A DNA stretch of 27,234 nt from JAICLL01 sp035252155 (GCA_035252155.1 DATFDL010000587.1:1-27234), one strand, 5' to 3'; shown: positions 16,001 through 22,734, numbered from the stretch's first letter. The notes: generated by a model not told the origin, from the sequence alone. Translations and numbers: made by a program.

Positions 16001-18457
16001 CAACCTGGCAAAGTACCGATCGCTCCACTGTACGCGGCGATCTTCCATGTGCAGGTTGCGCTTGACGCCGATCGCGCCCAGATTGCTCTGCACCGACAAG
16101 CTTCGCACCGACCGAGATTCGTCGAGCGCGTAGGGCAGGTATTCGAGTAAACCGGCCAAGGGCCAGCGCGTGCCATTGGCGGCCGTGATGGGCGGCAGCG
16201 GAGTTGTCCAAACCAGGCTGCCATCGCGCCCGCTCAGCAAGGTGATCTGCGGATTGACGGCTTGCGGATTCACGGCGGGCGGCGATCGAATGGCCATCGA
16301 TACCACGAGCACGTCGCGAGTTCCATCGCCGGTGCAATCGCGGGTCGGCAACATCTGCAAAACCGCCGGCGGCTGCACGCGGTCTGCGCCGATCCAGGGC
16401 GGCGGAGCATCGCTCGGCACCGTGACGTCGACCCGGCTGGCCCAGAGCAGATTGCCGCGCGGATCGAGCGCCGCGACGATCGGCAATAGCCGCGCGGCGA
16501 TCACGAAGTCCAATTCACCGTCTTGATTCAGATCGACCGCCTCGGGCATCACGCGCTGCGGTTGAGCCAGGTAGGGCCGCCGCGCGAGACGCCTGCCGGT
16601 GAATGCGGCATGAGGCTGATAGGTAAAGTCGATGTGCTCGAATAGCTCGGCGGTCGTGGTGAACTGGTCAAGTCGCTCCGATCCCGGCGCTCCGGGATGG
16701 CGGAGTTGGCGGTCGCCTTCGGCAACCGTTTCCCCGTCATCCCGGCGCGCCGGGACCGGGGCTACTTTGCCGTCGCCGACTACACCCGGTGGAGCGTCTT
16801 CCGCGGGCTGGGATAGTTCCAAGCGGAAGCACTCGTGCCCGCCCTCCGCATAGATCACCAAGTGCCGATCGCTCAAGGTGCTGAGAAAGAGCTTACCCGG
16901 CTCGTCGGCCGCATGAATCTGGCTGACCCACATCTGGTCGACGTCGATGGCGGGCGGCGGTGGGCGGTGATCGATGTAGCGCGGCGCCGCTACGTCGCCC
17001 GCATCCAATTGCAACCTTGCCCGTTCGCCAAATCGGCCACGCGCGGCGAAGGCGATTTCGTAGTCGCCGGCCTCGAAGCTCAACGGCTGCCGCATGGGCA
17101 ATGCCACCGAGGTAACTTGATCGTCGCGATCGCCATCGAGCGTCGCCGGGCGGATGGCGGCTTCGTACGCCCCGCCCGCCGACGAAATCTGCACCTGGGC
17201 CTGGCGGCTGGCCACATAGTATTGATGCGAGACGGCCCCGGCCCCGACGACGGCGATGGTGATGGTCGCGGCCAGGGCGGCCAAGCGCACACGGCTGGCG
17301 TGGCGCGAAAGACGCCTGCGCCAGACGGTCCACACCGGCAGGCCACGGGCCGCGATGGGCCGCCCGTCGGCCAGGGCCTTCAGGTCGCTCAACAAGTCGG
17401 CCGCCGTGGCGTAGCGGTCGCGCGGTGATTTTTCGAGGCACTTGAGCAACACCACTTCCAAGGCGCGCGGCAGCCGCGGGTTGAGGGTCCGCGGAGTCAC
17501 CGGCTCGCCGTGCCGGATTTCGTCCAAGACTTCCAGCGGCGTCGTGCCCTGCACGACGGCTCGTCCCGTCGCCAATGCGTAGAGCGTGGCGCCCAGGCTA
17601 TAAAGGTCGGTGCGGTGGTCGACCAGCTCGCCGCGGCCGGCCATCTGCTCGGGGCTCATGTAGCGCGGCGTGCCACAGATGGCCTGCGAAAGCGTAGCGG
17701 TGACATCGACATCGCGCCGCGCCACGCCAAAATCGGTCAGCCAGATCTGGCCGCCGGAGTCTTCCAGCAGGTTGGCCGGCTTCACGTCACGATGGACGAT
17801 TCCCTGTTGATGGGCGTACATCAGCGCCTCGGCCGCGACGATGCCGATCTCGACCACTCGCTGCCAGGCGATGCCGGCGGGGTGTCGCACGATCAACTGC
17901 GCCAGCGATTCGCCGTCGATGCGCCTCATGGCGTACCAGAGGGCGCCGGGAGCTTCGCCCGTGGCGTAGATCGGCACGATGCTTGGGTGCTGCAGGCTGG
18001 CCGCGGTGGCCGCCTCGCGCGCGAACCGCTGTGCCGCCGCGCGATCGACCGTTCCCAGTGGCAGCAGCTTCAGGGCCACCACACGGTCGAGCGAAACCTG
18101 ACGGGCCTCGTAGACGACGCCCATACCGCCGCGTCCCAGTTCCTTGAGCACCACGAAGTCGGGCACGCTGGGCGCCTCGTGTTCCGCGAGCTCGGCCACG
18201 ACCGGTTCGCCGCCCACCGAGGCAAAGCCGGTGTCGTCGATTGTCCGCACCACGTCGACAAGTTGGCGCAATTGCTCCGCCAGGGCGGCATCTCCGCCGG
18301 CGAGTTTCAGCAAATCGGGCGTTTCGCCGTCGCTGCGGCGGGCTTGCCAGAGCTCGAGAATCTCGGCGATCCGCAAATCCTGCTCGGCGTCAGGCTTTTC
18401 GGCACATTCTGATGGTTCCACTCTGCGCGTCTCCCTATTCGCATTGTCGCCTCCCAT
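13016..18457 (-). CDS. receptor-like membrane Ser/Thr protein kinase with FG-GAP-type ectodomain and C-terminal membrane bundle
   Basis: An 1813-residue protein. The N-terminal 100 residues are cytoplasmic and acidic. The Hanks-type kinase domain covers about 101-362: GRGGMG 108-113, Lys130, HRD 222-224 with catalytic Asp224, DFG 242-244, and GTPRYMSPE 262-270. All key residues are present, so it should be active. One membrane segment (about 391-411) leads to a 1200-residue outer part with five Asp-rich FG-GAP/VCBS-like motifs (DLNQDGELD 642, DCTGDGTRD 707, DLDHDGLDE 938, DLDADGVDD 997, DADGDGTTD 1322), the calcium-loop pattern of beta-propellers. About five further membrane segments follow at 1647-1797. 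It probably senses something outside the cytoplasm and signals to the sigma factor encoded next. A TAA two codons before the ATG fixes the start region. Confidence 0.92.
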   Translation of the reverse strand: MGGDNANRETRRVEPSECAEKPDAEQDLRIAEILELWQARRSDGETPDLLKLAGGDAALAEQLRQLVDVVRTIDDTGFASVGGEPVVAELAEHEAPSVPDFVVLKELGRGGMGVVYEARQVSLDRVVALKLLPLGTVDRAAAQRFAREAATAASLQHPSIVPIYATGEAPGALWYAMRRIDGESLAQLIVRHPAGIAWQRVVEIGIVAAEALMYAHQQGIVHRDVKPANLLEDSGGQIWLTDFGVARRDVDVTATLSQAICGTPRYMSPEQMAGRGELVDHRTDLYSLGATLYALATGRAVVQGTTPLEVLDEIRHGEPVTPRTLNPRLPRALEVVLLKCLEKSPRDRYATAADLLSDLKALADGRPIAARGLPVWTVWRRRLSRHASRVRLAALAATITIAVVGAGAVSHQYYVASRQAQVQISSAGGAYEAAIRPATLDGDRDDQVTSVALPMRQPLSFEAGDYEIAFAARGRFGERARLQLDAGDVAAPRYIDHRPPPPAIDVDQMWVSQIHAADEPGKLFLSTLSDRHLVIYAEGGHECFRLELSQPAEDAPPGVVGDGKVAPVPARRDDGETVAEGDRQLRHPGAPGSERLDQFTTTAELFEHIDFTYQPHAAFTGRRLARRPYLAQPQRVMPEAVDLNQDGELDFVIAARLLPIVAALDPRGNLLWASRVDVTVPSDAPPPWIGADRVQPPAVLQMLPTRDCTGDGTRDVLVVSMAIRSPPAVNPQAVNPQITLLSGRDGSLVWTTPLPPITAANGTRWPLAGLLEYLPYALDESRSVRSLSVQSNLGAIGVKRNLHMEDRRVQWSDRYFARLPVTPPIELSADGEHALVVTAASEARKLELASGRLREPIVLAPSGSVLATSPRTIRRGAGREPGILVDYLDDKAYGMLVGERLALYDPKTSKPLWSNSLFAQTNLVDPAFEQTDFPFVADLDHDGLDELVVAAADVAVFNNERTEIRCLDAETGNERWNTPVRVRCAELAPERICLVGDLDADGVDDLAIASLYGEAIRDHLDAIRTQRVNASIYIDVVSGRSGQRLNLAHQQIGEVDQFTRVVEIDDLRLASPGVVEASLVWGEGRERLLDSLSVRFSLTRDELPLVAPGLTALTRLSPSGGGYYLARPGPDDLGGETAVWIEAGGNGLLVAGYPWVLESWRNSAGEPRLLLEDRAMSRIAAVDVPLGRVLWRRTTIGTTPAARHLRRSNQDPSNQDCLLVQTLDFVNKTSSLACLDAETGRVRATLANHALGGMHDAALGGDGPTDVCVLTGPTHLSAASSRGFEVRKIALDTGKTAWEKSLLSGLLPVSNTHRPVKTLAADADGDGTTDCIVPDESPGNAIRLVAISGRDGQELWSCRTQLSMHEWPYTSPWPLMELASGGDGQSYLVFIDKRGSGEIAVRLLRLSDGRELDSRAYASDARRFGHLARDAGLSLSVERGGGAESIISVVIPENDAAEQLSLTRSRLQIREGRLHQAADGAARCERVVFTRDSLTGYGHDDDTIVWRRSQPLSVDRPTLIATSDPNYLIFRSEKSDTLLDLSTGNLHYTVPRVELYDHPSFAADGPTLLMKGATPHLVHQQRDGVRISSGVEATVEKSLTDARLAKSFSTPRQDPRGWRDPVASPLNSSDRTLTSLIASLTRGGVQSLFAFVLPLAGIVWLIRKRRFSLAQLSLAPLAALACLMTWHTMLTTAAPAGRSGQEPWFIVLFSGTIVAAAAAFVVRSIVQRRLGPLVGMVTLAAGMTAAVQWIPALLATDDVRYRLSWQHFLAGVIVALIVLLPPGLVIWSFVQFIARHIGRRAPHGLGQRGPHVG
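16681..16755. repeat. palindromic repeat element inside the kinase coding sequence
   Basis: Two GC palindromes lie 41 bases apart: ATCCCGGCGCTCCGGGAT (16681-16698, 7-4-7) and TCCCGGCGCGCCGGGA (16740-16755, perfect). They code for a Pro/Arg/Gly/Asp-rich stretch (about residues 560-597) unlike the beta-sheet sequence on either side. This looks like an in-frame insertion of a palindromic intergenic-type element. Confidence 0.6.
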
Positions 18458-18559
18458 CTCTTAGATGCCAAGTTTGGCGCCGCGCAACAGGGATAACGGT
18501 TGCGGCCAGCAAAACCTGTGGTGATTCTGCGGAGGGGCCAAAACGGGTAAACTTAGCCC

Positions 18560-18790
18560 ATGGTAAACCGAGACGACTTTTTGACTCAAATCGGCCGTGC
18601 AAGAGACATCGATAGACCGAACAAAACTTCGACGTTCGTCCGAGTGGTTCACACGCCGTCAGGTAAGGAACGTGTCGTGGGCACCATCGGCAAGGAAAGC
18701 GTACTCGAAGTCGACGAGCGGTTCGTTAGGGAGATCGAGTTGGAATTAGAGCGTGAAGCTTCGAACCAGGCGGGTGAAGCTGGCAGCTAA
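18560..18790 (+). CDS. conserved small hypothetical protein (76 aa)
   Basis: A 76-residue soluble, acidic protein, divergent from the kinase gene with 102 bases between them. It has a sensible secondary-structure pattern: an N-terminal helix (DDFLTQIGRARDI), two beta strands (STFVRVVHTP, KERVVGTIG) and a C-terminal charged helix (DERFVREIELELEREA). The balanced composition and clean start at MVNRDDF argue that it is real. I do not recognise a named family. No canonical ribosome binding site is clear before the ATG. Sharing the intergenic region with the kinase gene may mean shared control, but no operator is visible. Confidence 0.6.
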   Translation: MVNRDDFLTQIGRARDIDRPNKTSTFVRVVHTPSGKERVVGTIGKESVLEVDERFVREIELELEREASNQAGEAGS

Positions 18791-18950
18791 CGGTCCCGAG
18801 ATTAAACGCGCCCCAGCCGCTGGATGCAAAGGCGCGATCGCAACGGGAACCTATCCAGCCCTTGCGCCCCGGCAGCAGAGTGCGTGCGCCGAGATCGCCC
18901 CCGTTCAAAACCCTAAAACTTCGGGCTTTAAGGCCCTCTCTCGGCGCCGA

Positions 18951-19032
18951 AGTACCGGTGCCTCTCCTCTTCTGTTCCTGATGGGAACGTTGGCGGCGCG
19001 GTCATGCGGTACAGAGAGGAGGCACCGGTACT
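18951..19032. repeat. 14-bp perfect inverted repeat with 54-base loop
   Basis: AGTACCGGTGCCTC at 18951-18964 pairs with GAGGCACCGGTACT at 19019-19032. The inner flanks (TCCTCTTCTGT and ACAGAGAGGA) extend the pairing with small bulges. A separate 10-base palindrome TCGGCGCCGA abuts on the left (18941-18950). It could be a folded RNA, the ends of a small non-autonomous element, or part of a dispersed repeat. Confidence 0.7.
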
Positions 19033-19123
19033 CCGTCTCGCAACCCGACGGCTCCTTTGATTCGCTGGCTTTGCGCCTGCAGCGAAGCGGCCCAACGGGC
19101 AAGTGGCCACATCGAGTGCCCCG

Positions 19124-19187
19124 AGTTCTGGGAATGCCTACACTCGCTTGCCCGGCTCGACCTGATGGAGGCGGAATATTGACGAGG
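19124..19187 (+). repeat. dispersed repeat, copy A
   Basis: Ungapped comparison by eye of 19126-19186 with 20637-20697 gives 48 identical bases of 61, ending in the shared ATATTGACGAG. Both copies keep one frame that ends at the same TGA (ECLHSLARLDLMEAEY here, ECLHWPTPLDQMDAGY there), so the repeat may descend from the end of a coding sequence. Confidence 0.7.
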
Positions 19188-19189
19188 AC

Positions 19190-19477
19190 TCATGCCGAGC
19201 GCGGGTCTACGCCCGCCATCAAGCCCGCAATAGAAAGATCTTCGTCAAGATCGGGCCAATGCAAGCTGACTCCGCCACCACCGATTTCGTAGCGGGCCCG
19301 CTGCTCCGGCGACGCACGCCGTAAAGTTGGGAACCATGCCAGAGGAACACTCAGCACTCGCCCGTCCATAAAAGAAACTCGCATCGCGTGGTCGTCAAAG
19401 TCGACCGATTTAGCCAGTGCGCTGGTGGGCAGATAGGCTCCGGCAGCGTTTTTGTGCGATTTAGCTGAAGTACTCAT
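19190..19477 (-). CDS. DUF2442-domain protein
   Basis: A 95-residue protein. Residues about 23-95 match the DUF2442 pattern: KSVDFDDHAMRVSFMDGRVL, then SVPLAWFPTLRRASPEQRAR, then W-P-D-L-D-E-D-L-S. The last motif, a strand followed by HWPDLDEDLSIAGLM, is the family signature. The function is not established. DUF2442 proteins often follow DUF4160 proteins in two-gene units suspected to be toxin-antitoxin-like. That neighbour is present here, and its full-length frame overlaps this gene by 17 bases. The start at 19477 has GAGG seven bases upstream; an earlier ATG at 19525 would lie inside the DUF4160 frame. Confidence 0.82.
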   Translation of the reverse strand: MSTSAKSHKNAAGAYLPTSALAKSVDFDDHAMRVSFMDGRVLSVPLAWFPTLRRASPEQRARYEIGGGGVSLHWPDLDEDLSIAGLMAGVDPRSA

Positions 19478-19694
19478 TCCAAGCCTCGATGAGCTCGTGA
19501 TGGTGTTGTTCGATAAGCTGTTCAATTTTAGTCAGTTCTCGTCAGTTGAAACCGTAATCGGGCGCTAGCTCAATCGGCTCCAGCCAATACTTGGCTTCAT
19601 CCGAGCCAGCCCTGACGTGGATATGCGCCGGCTCTTGGCCTTCGTTGCTGAAAAAGAAAAACCGAAAGCGACCGACTCGCAGCACCGTCGGCAT
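19461..19694 (-). pseudogene. DUF4160 gene interrupted by an in-frame UGA
   Basis: MPTVLRVGRFRFFFFSNEGQ, EPAHIHVRAG and KYWLEPIELAPDYGFN form the first 50 residues of a DUF4160 protein, including the (E/P)-x-H-(I/V)-H-V motif. TGA follows at 19542-19544. The same frame continues without any shift as RELTKIEQLIEQHHHELIEA and WNEYFS to TAA (19461), which is the normal family C-terminus. A full product would have 77 residues and would overlap the DUF2442 start by 17 bases, the usual arrangement for this pair. A single substitution therefore explains the break. If translation stops at the UGA, a 50-residue fragment is made. Confidence 0.82.
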
Positions 19695-19837
19695 TGGGCG
19701 GCTCGGTGAAAAATCTTCGTGAGCTTGTTTATGTAGTGTACTTCGCGCCGTCGCCCGCGCAAAGTCCGGCGAGACAACCTTGCGTGGCCGACCGTCCCGC
19801 AGGTGACCGTCATTCTCGAATGCGTCGCACGTCGCCC

Positions 19838-19866
19838 TTGCCAACATTACAAAATGTAAACATAAT
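19838..19866 (+). promoter_or_regulatory. sigma70-type promoter for higBA
   Basis: TTGCCA (19838-19843) and CATAAT (19861-19866) are each one base from consensus, with an ideal 17-base spacer in an AT-rich stretch unusual for this window. The ATG of the toxin gene follows 26 bases after the -10 box. Confidence 0.6.
19847..19859. promoter_or_regulatory. candidate HigA operator
   Basis: TTACAAAATGTAA has perfect 5-base arms (TTACA/TGTAA) around AAA and lies in the spacer between the -35 and -10 boxes. An inverted repeat in this place is what an autoregulating antitoxin would need. Confidence 0.5.
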
Positions 19867-19892
19867 TCATTAGAGCACGCAAGCCGCTTGTC

Positions 19893-20201
19893 ATGCACAT
19901 CATCGCACGGCCGATCCTGAGAAGTTTTTGCCAAATGCATCCCGATGCCGGCGGGTGGTTGGATGCCTGGTGGAAAAACGTGTCTCGCGCTCGATGGGAA
20001 GGCCCCGAAAATGTAAAAGCGGCGTACAATTCTGTGGACCGAGTTGGCGAATGCTTCGTTTTTGATGTTCGGCGGAATCGATATCGCCTGATCGTCAAGA
20101 TCGTCTTTGCGTACCAGCAGAATGACGGGACGGTGTTCATCAAGCACGTGCTGACGCACGCCGATTATAATAGGGGGCACTGGAAGCGGGATTGCGAATG
20201 A
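19893..20201 (+). CDS. higB: HigB-family mRNA interferase toxin
   Basis: A 102-residue HigB-type toxin of the RelE superfamily, which cleaves mRNA on the ribosome. The family pattern is clear: W-x-x-W helices at 22-33 (WLDAWWKNVSRARW), then VKAAYNSVDRVGECFVFDVR, then NRYRLIVKIVFAYQQ, then the closing VFIKHVLTHADYNRGHW. This last segment holds the conserved His and THA-(E/D)-Y near the active site. The length is normal and the frame is intact. It is the first gene of the pair, the order typical of higBA and opposite to most toxin-antitoxin units. A good promoter with an inverted repeat precedes it. The gene is divergent from the DUF4160 frame. It is the only complete recognisable toxin in the accessory region. 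Confidence 0.88.
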   Translation: MHIIARPILRSFCQMHPDAGGWLDAWWKNVSRARWEGPENVKAAYNSVDRVGECFVFDVRRNRYRLIVKIVFAYQQNDGTVFIKHVLTHADYNRGHWKRDCE

Positions 20202-20602
20202 TGAGCTCAGCAGTTGGCCAACAAGATTTCATTTCGCTCGTTCAGGTCTTTGCCCCACGTCCCATCCGTACGCAGCGGCAATGTCGCGCCGCGTACCAAG
20301 AAATAGACCGGCTGATGCGGCTGAAAAAACTCTCAGCCGACCAGCGCGACTATCTCGAATTGCTCAGCATGCTCGTCGAGAGGTACGAAGCTGCAAAGTA
20401 TCCGCCCGCCGATGTTGCGCAAGGCCAGATGCTGGAGCATCTCCTTGAGGCGAAGGGAGTCACGCAGGCCGATGTGGCCAAGGCAACCGGCGTTTCGGCC
20501 AGCCTGCTTTCAAGCGTCCGGGCGGGCCGGCGCGAACTTAGCAAAGAAAATGTTCGTAGGTTGTCTGCTTTCTTCAATGTGTCGCCGGCCGTTTGGCTTT
20601 GA
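20198..20602 (+). CDS. higA: HigA-family antitoxin with XRE helix-turn-helix
   Basis: The antitoxin of the adjacent HigB. The ATG at 20198 overlaps the toxin stop by 4 bases (ATGA); a second ATG follows directly at 20201, and a TTG six bases earlier is also possible. The N-terminal half (about residues 1-70) is helical, with YQEIDRLMRLKKLSADQRDY and LELLSMLVERYE, the toxin-binding part usual for this HigA subgroup. The C-terminal half is a XRE-type DNA-binding domain (LEAKGVTQADVAKATGVSAS, LLSSVRAGRRELSKENVRRL, SAFFNVSPAVWL). It should neutralise HigB and repress the promoter at 19838-19866. About 134 residues from the ATG. No sign of damage. Confidence 0.88.
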   Translation: MMSSAVGQQDFISLVQVFAPRPIRTQRQCRAAYQEIDRLMRLKKLSADQRDYLELLSMLVERYEAAKYPPADVAQGQMLEHLLEAKGVTQADVAKATGVSASLLSSVRAGRRELSKENVRRLSAFFNVSPAVWL

Positions 20603-20634
20603 GCGGTGAGTAGGCACCCGGGCAAAGGAACACC

Positions 20635-20697
20635 GTTTCCGGGAGTGCCTTCACTGGCCTACTCCGCTCGATCAAATGGATGCGGGATATTGACGAG
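20635..20697 (+). repeat. dispersed repeat, copy B
   Basis: The partner of the repeat at 19124-19187 (48 of 61 bases identical by eye), starting 33 bases after the HigA stop. Together the copies flank the DUF2442/DUF4160 and higBA genes in the same orientation, so recombination between them could remove the whole block. Confidence 0.7.
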
Positions 20698-20767
20698 CCG
20701 TCGAGTCAATCTTTGTGATTCAGATCTTAAGCAAAGCGGATTCCGTCTCGTATTTGAAGGGCTCTTC

Positions 20768-21031
20768 ATGACCGTTCAGTCTGTAAGTGATTTGCAGATG
20801 CCCATCGGCCAGGTATTGAAACTTGCCGGTAGCGAGGGTGTATTGCTTAAGCCGCAAGGTCAATTGCCTTTTGCGCTGATTCCGCTCAGCGACGAACTTA
20901 TCGATTTCCTTCTCGAGCGCAATCCGCGCCTGATCGATGATTGCCGTGAGATTCGTCAGCGCATGGCAAGCGGCGCGACCCATACTCAAGAAGAAGTGAA
21001 CGCCATGTTCGGTCGCACCGGTGCGAGCTGA
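20768..21031 (+). CDS. orphan antitoxin-like protein (Phd/YefM-like)
   Basis: An 87-residue protein with the make-up of small prevent-host-death-type antitoxins seen in planctomycetes and cyanobacteria. It has a short N-terminal part (MTVQSVSDLQMPIGQVLKLA), then a two-strand segment where an argument residue is read (GSEGVLLKPQGQLPFALIPL), then a charged helical C-terminus (ELIDFLLERNPRLIDDCREI and QRMASG, THTQEEVNAMFG). AAGGG stands 7 bases before the ATG at 20768. No toxin gene adjoins it on the same strand: the next gene is a convergent transporter. It may have lost its toxin or act on one encoded elsewhere. The family call is by pattern and is not certain. Confidence 0.65.
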   Translation: MTVQSVSDLQMPIGQVLKLAGSEGVLLKPQGQLPFALIPLSDELIDFLLERNPRLIDDCREIRQRMASGATHTQEEVNAMFGRTGAS

Positions 21032-21088
21032 CGCGATGCGCCAGCTTACTCCCTGGAGCCAGCAGGCGATGGCGTCCAGGCTCCTTTC

Positions 21089-21784
<696 letters not shown>

Positions 21785-21877
21785 GGGGGCCTCGCGGGGT
21801 AGATTGACAGAACGCACCGCCCTACTTGAGAATTGTAGGGTAGGCATCGCTCGACTTGGCTCTTTGTCGCCGCCGGG

Positions 21878-22309
21878 TCAATGGATTGTTTCGCTTTGCC
21901 ACCAAGCCTTTTCGATCAGCTCAGCAGGCGTGATGATCGGCAGCGGTGCACCCGGGAAGTCATCTGGATTTCTAGTGATGATCGAATCGCGGTTTGCCTG
22001 GACGGCACATGCCAATTGAAGGTTGTCTTCAAAATCGGTGCCCTGAAAGGTTCGTGCAAGCTCAAGCGTCGATTTTTGGACGCCGACAATCGGGAACGTG
22101 GCGAGGCAAATACCCACGGCGTCATGCGCATCAGCGAGGCCATTTTAGCGGCGCATGATATAAAAGACGGTTGGAATGGTGAACGCAGCGATTGCCGCCG
22201 AAATCCGACCGTCGCGATGCGCGTCCCAGACCTGCGCGGAATTGGAATACCAAGGCTGACGCAACAAGAGAACGTCTAAGACGACATTAATATCGAGCAA
22301 AGGCGTCAT
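21878..22309 (-). pseudogene. PIN-domain (VapC-like) toxin gene interrupted by an in-frame UAA
   Basis: The frame opens MTPLLDINVVLDVLLLRQPW with the first PIN acidic residues (Asp6, Asp12). It runs through HRDGRISAAIAAFTIPTVFY to IMRR and meets TAA (22145-22147) at codon 55. The same frame continues without a shift as NGLADAHDAVGICL, then ARTFQGTDFEDNLQLACAVQ, where the Asp and Glu of the PIN site lie, then ITRNPDDFPGAPLPIITPAE, a classical VapC C-terminus. A single change, for example from CAA or AAA, is enough to explain the stop. The complete protein would have 143 residues and would be an RNase. Its ATG overlaps the antitoxin stop by 4 bases (ATGA). A GTG start allows a 79-residue C-terminal fragment, which would lack the first aspartate. 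Confidence 0.85.
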
Positions 22310-22557
22310 GAGCCGTATCTTGTGGCGCGGTGCTCATCGATCCATTGCTTGACGGTTTGGTCATCCGGCGCCGGCTTTTGGGTCCGGAATCTGGCCGCGA
22401 CTTCCGCAGCGATAGGGCCACGCGGCGTTGGCAACGCGGCCGCTTGTTCGGGTTCTCGTTCAACGCTTTCGAGAATCTGTCGCGCCAGCGAGATTCGCAT
22501 CGGTGTCCGCCAGGCTTGCACCTGATGAACTAGATCAGCGATTGCATTGAGTTCCAT
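22306..22557 (-). CDS. antitoxin-like partner of the PIN-domain gene
   Basis: An 83-residue protein directly upstream of, and overlapping by 4 bases, the broken PIN toxin gene, so it stands in the antitoxin position of a vapBC-type pair. It starts MELNAIADLVHQVQAWRTPM, continues with a helical part (RISLARQILESVEREPEQ) and ends with a loose, charged C-terminus (QTVKQWIDEHRATRYGS) of the kind that wraps a PIN toxin. No ribbon-helix-helix or AbrB motif is obvious, so the antitoxin class is uncertain. The start at 22557 is chosen because GAGAGG lies 7 bases upstream; the longer frame to 22734 runs through a repeat element. The gene is intact although its toxin is not. Confidence 0.72.
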   Translation of the reverse strand: MELNAIADLVHQVQAWRTPMRISLARQILESVEREPEQAAALPTPRGPIAAEVAARFRTQKPAPDDQTVKQWIDEHRATRYGS

Positions 22558-22650
22558 TGTCGAACCTCTCGGCTTGCGGATTACGCGGAGGTGCGCTCTC
22601 CGACTCACGAAGAAATTATAACCCGCGATCCCGATGGATCCAAATAAGTA

Positions 22651-22734
22651 GTGCCAAGCGACACCAACCCGAAGCGCCAGCGAGGAACGGCGCGATCGGC
22701 CTCGCTTGCGGTTCGGGTTGGTGCCGTTTGGCAC
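22651..22734. repeat. 84-base intergenic hairpin repeat
   Basis: The left arm (22651-22685, starting GTGCCAAGCGACACCAACCC) pairs with the right arm (22700-22734, ending GTTTGGCAC) around a 14-base loop. The core CACCAACCCGAAGCGCCAG, read as protein TNPKRQRG, is one I recognise as a very common planctomycete repeat that creates spurious hypothetical proteins. It lies between the antitoxin gene and the end of the DUF6687-like gene. Confidence 0.8.

Larger units (their letters stand above)
18791..19189. other. non-coding stretch of 399 bases with repeats
   Basis: No complete gene is seen. It contains an inverted repeat (18951-19032) and one copy of a repeat shared with 20635-20697. The plus-strand frame from about 19000 to 19180 reads without a stop and ends ECLHSLARLDLMEAEY, so it may hold the worn-down end of an old gene. 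Confidence 0.5.

Noticed and set aside
18753..19292. A plus-strand open frame of 179 codons
   Set aside because: It overlaps the end of the 76-residue gene and runs through the inverted repeat and repeat copy A. The composition is not protein-like.
19542..19544. Selenocysteine at the UGA of the DUF4160 gene
   Set aside because: The family has no conserved redox cysteine at this position, and no selenocysteine insertion hairpin is evident just downstream. A nonsense mutation is simpler.
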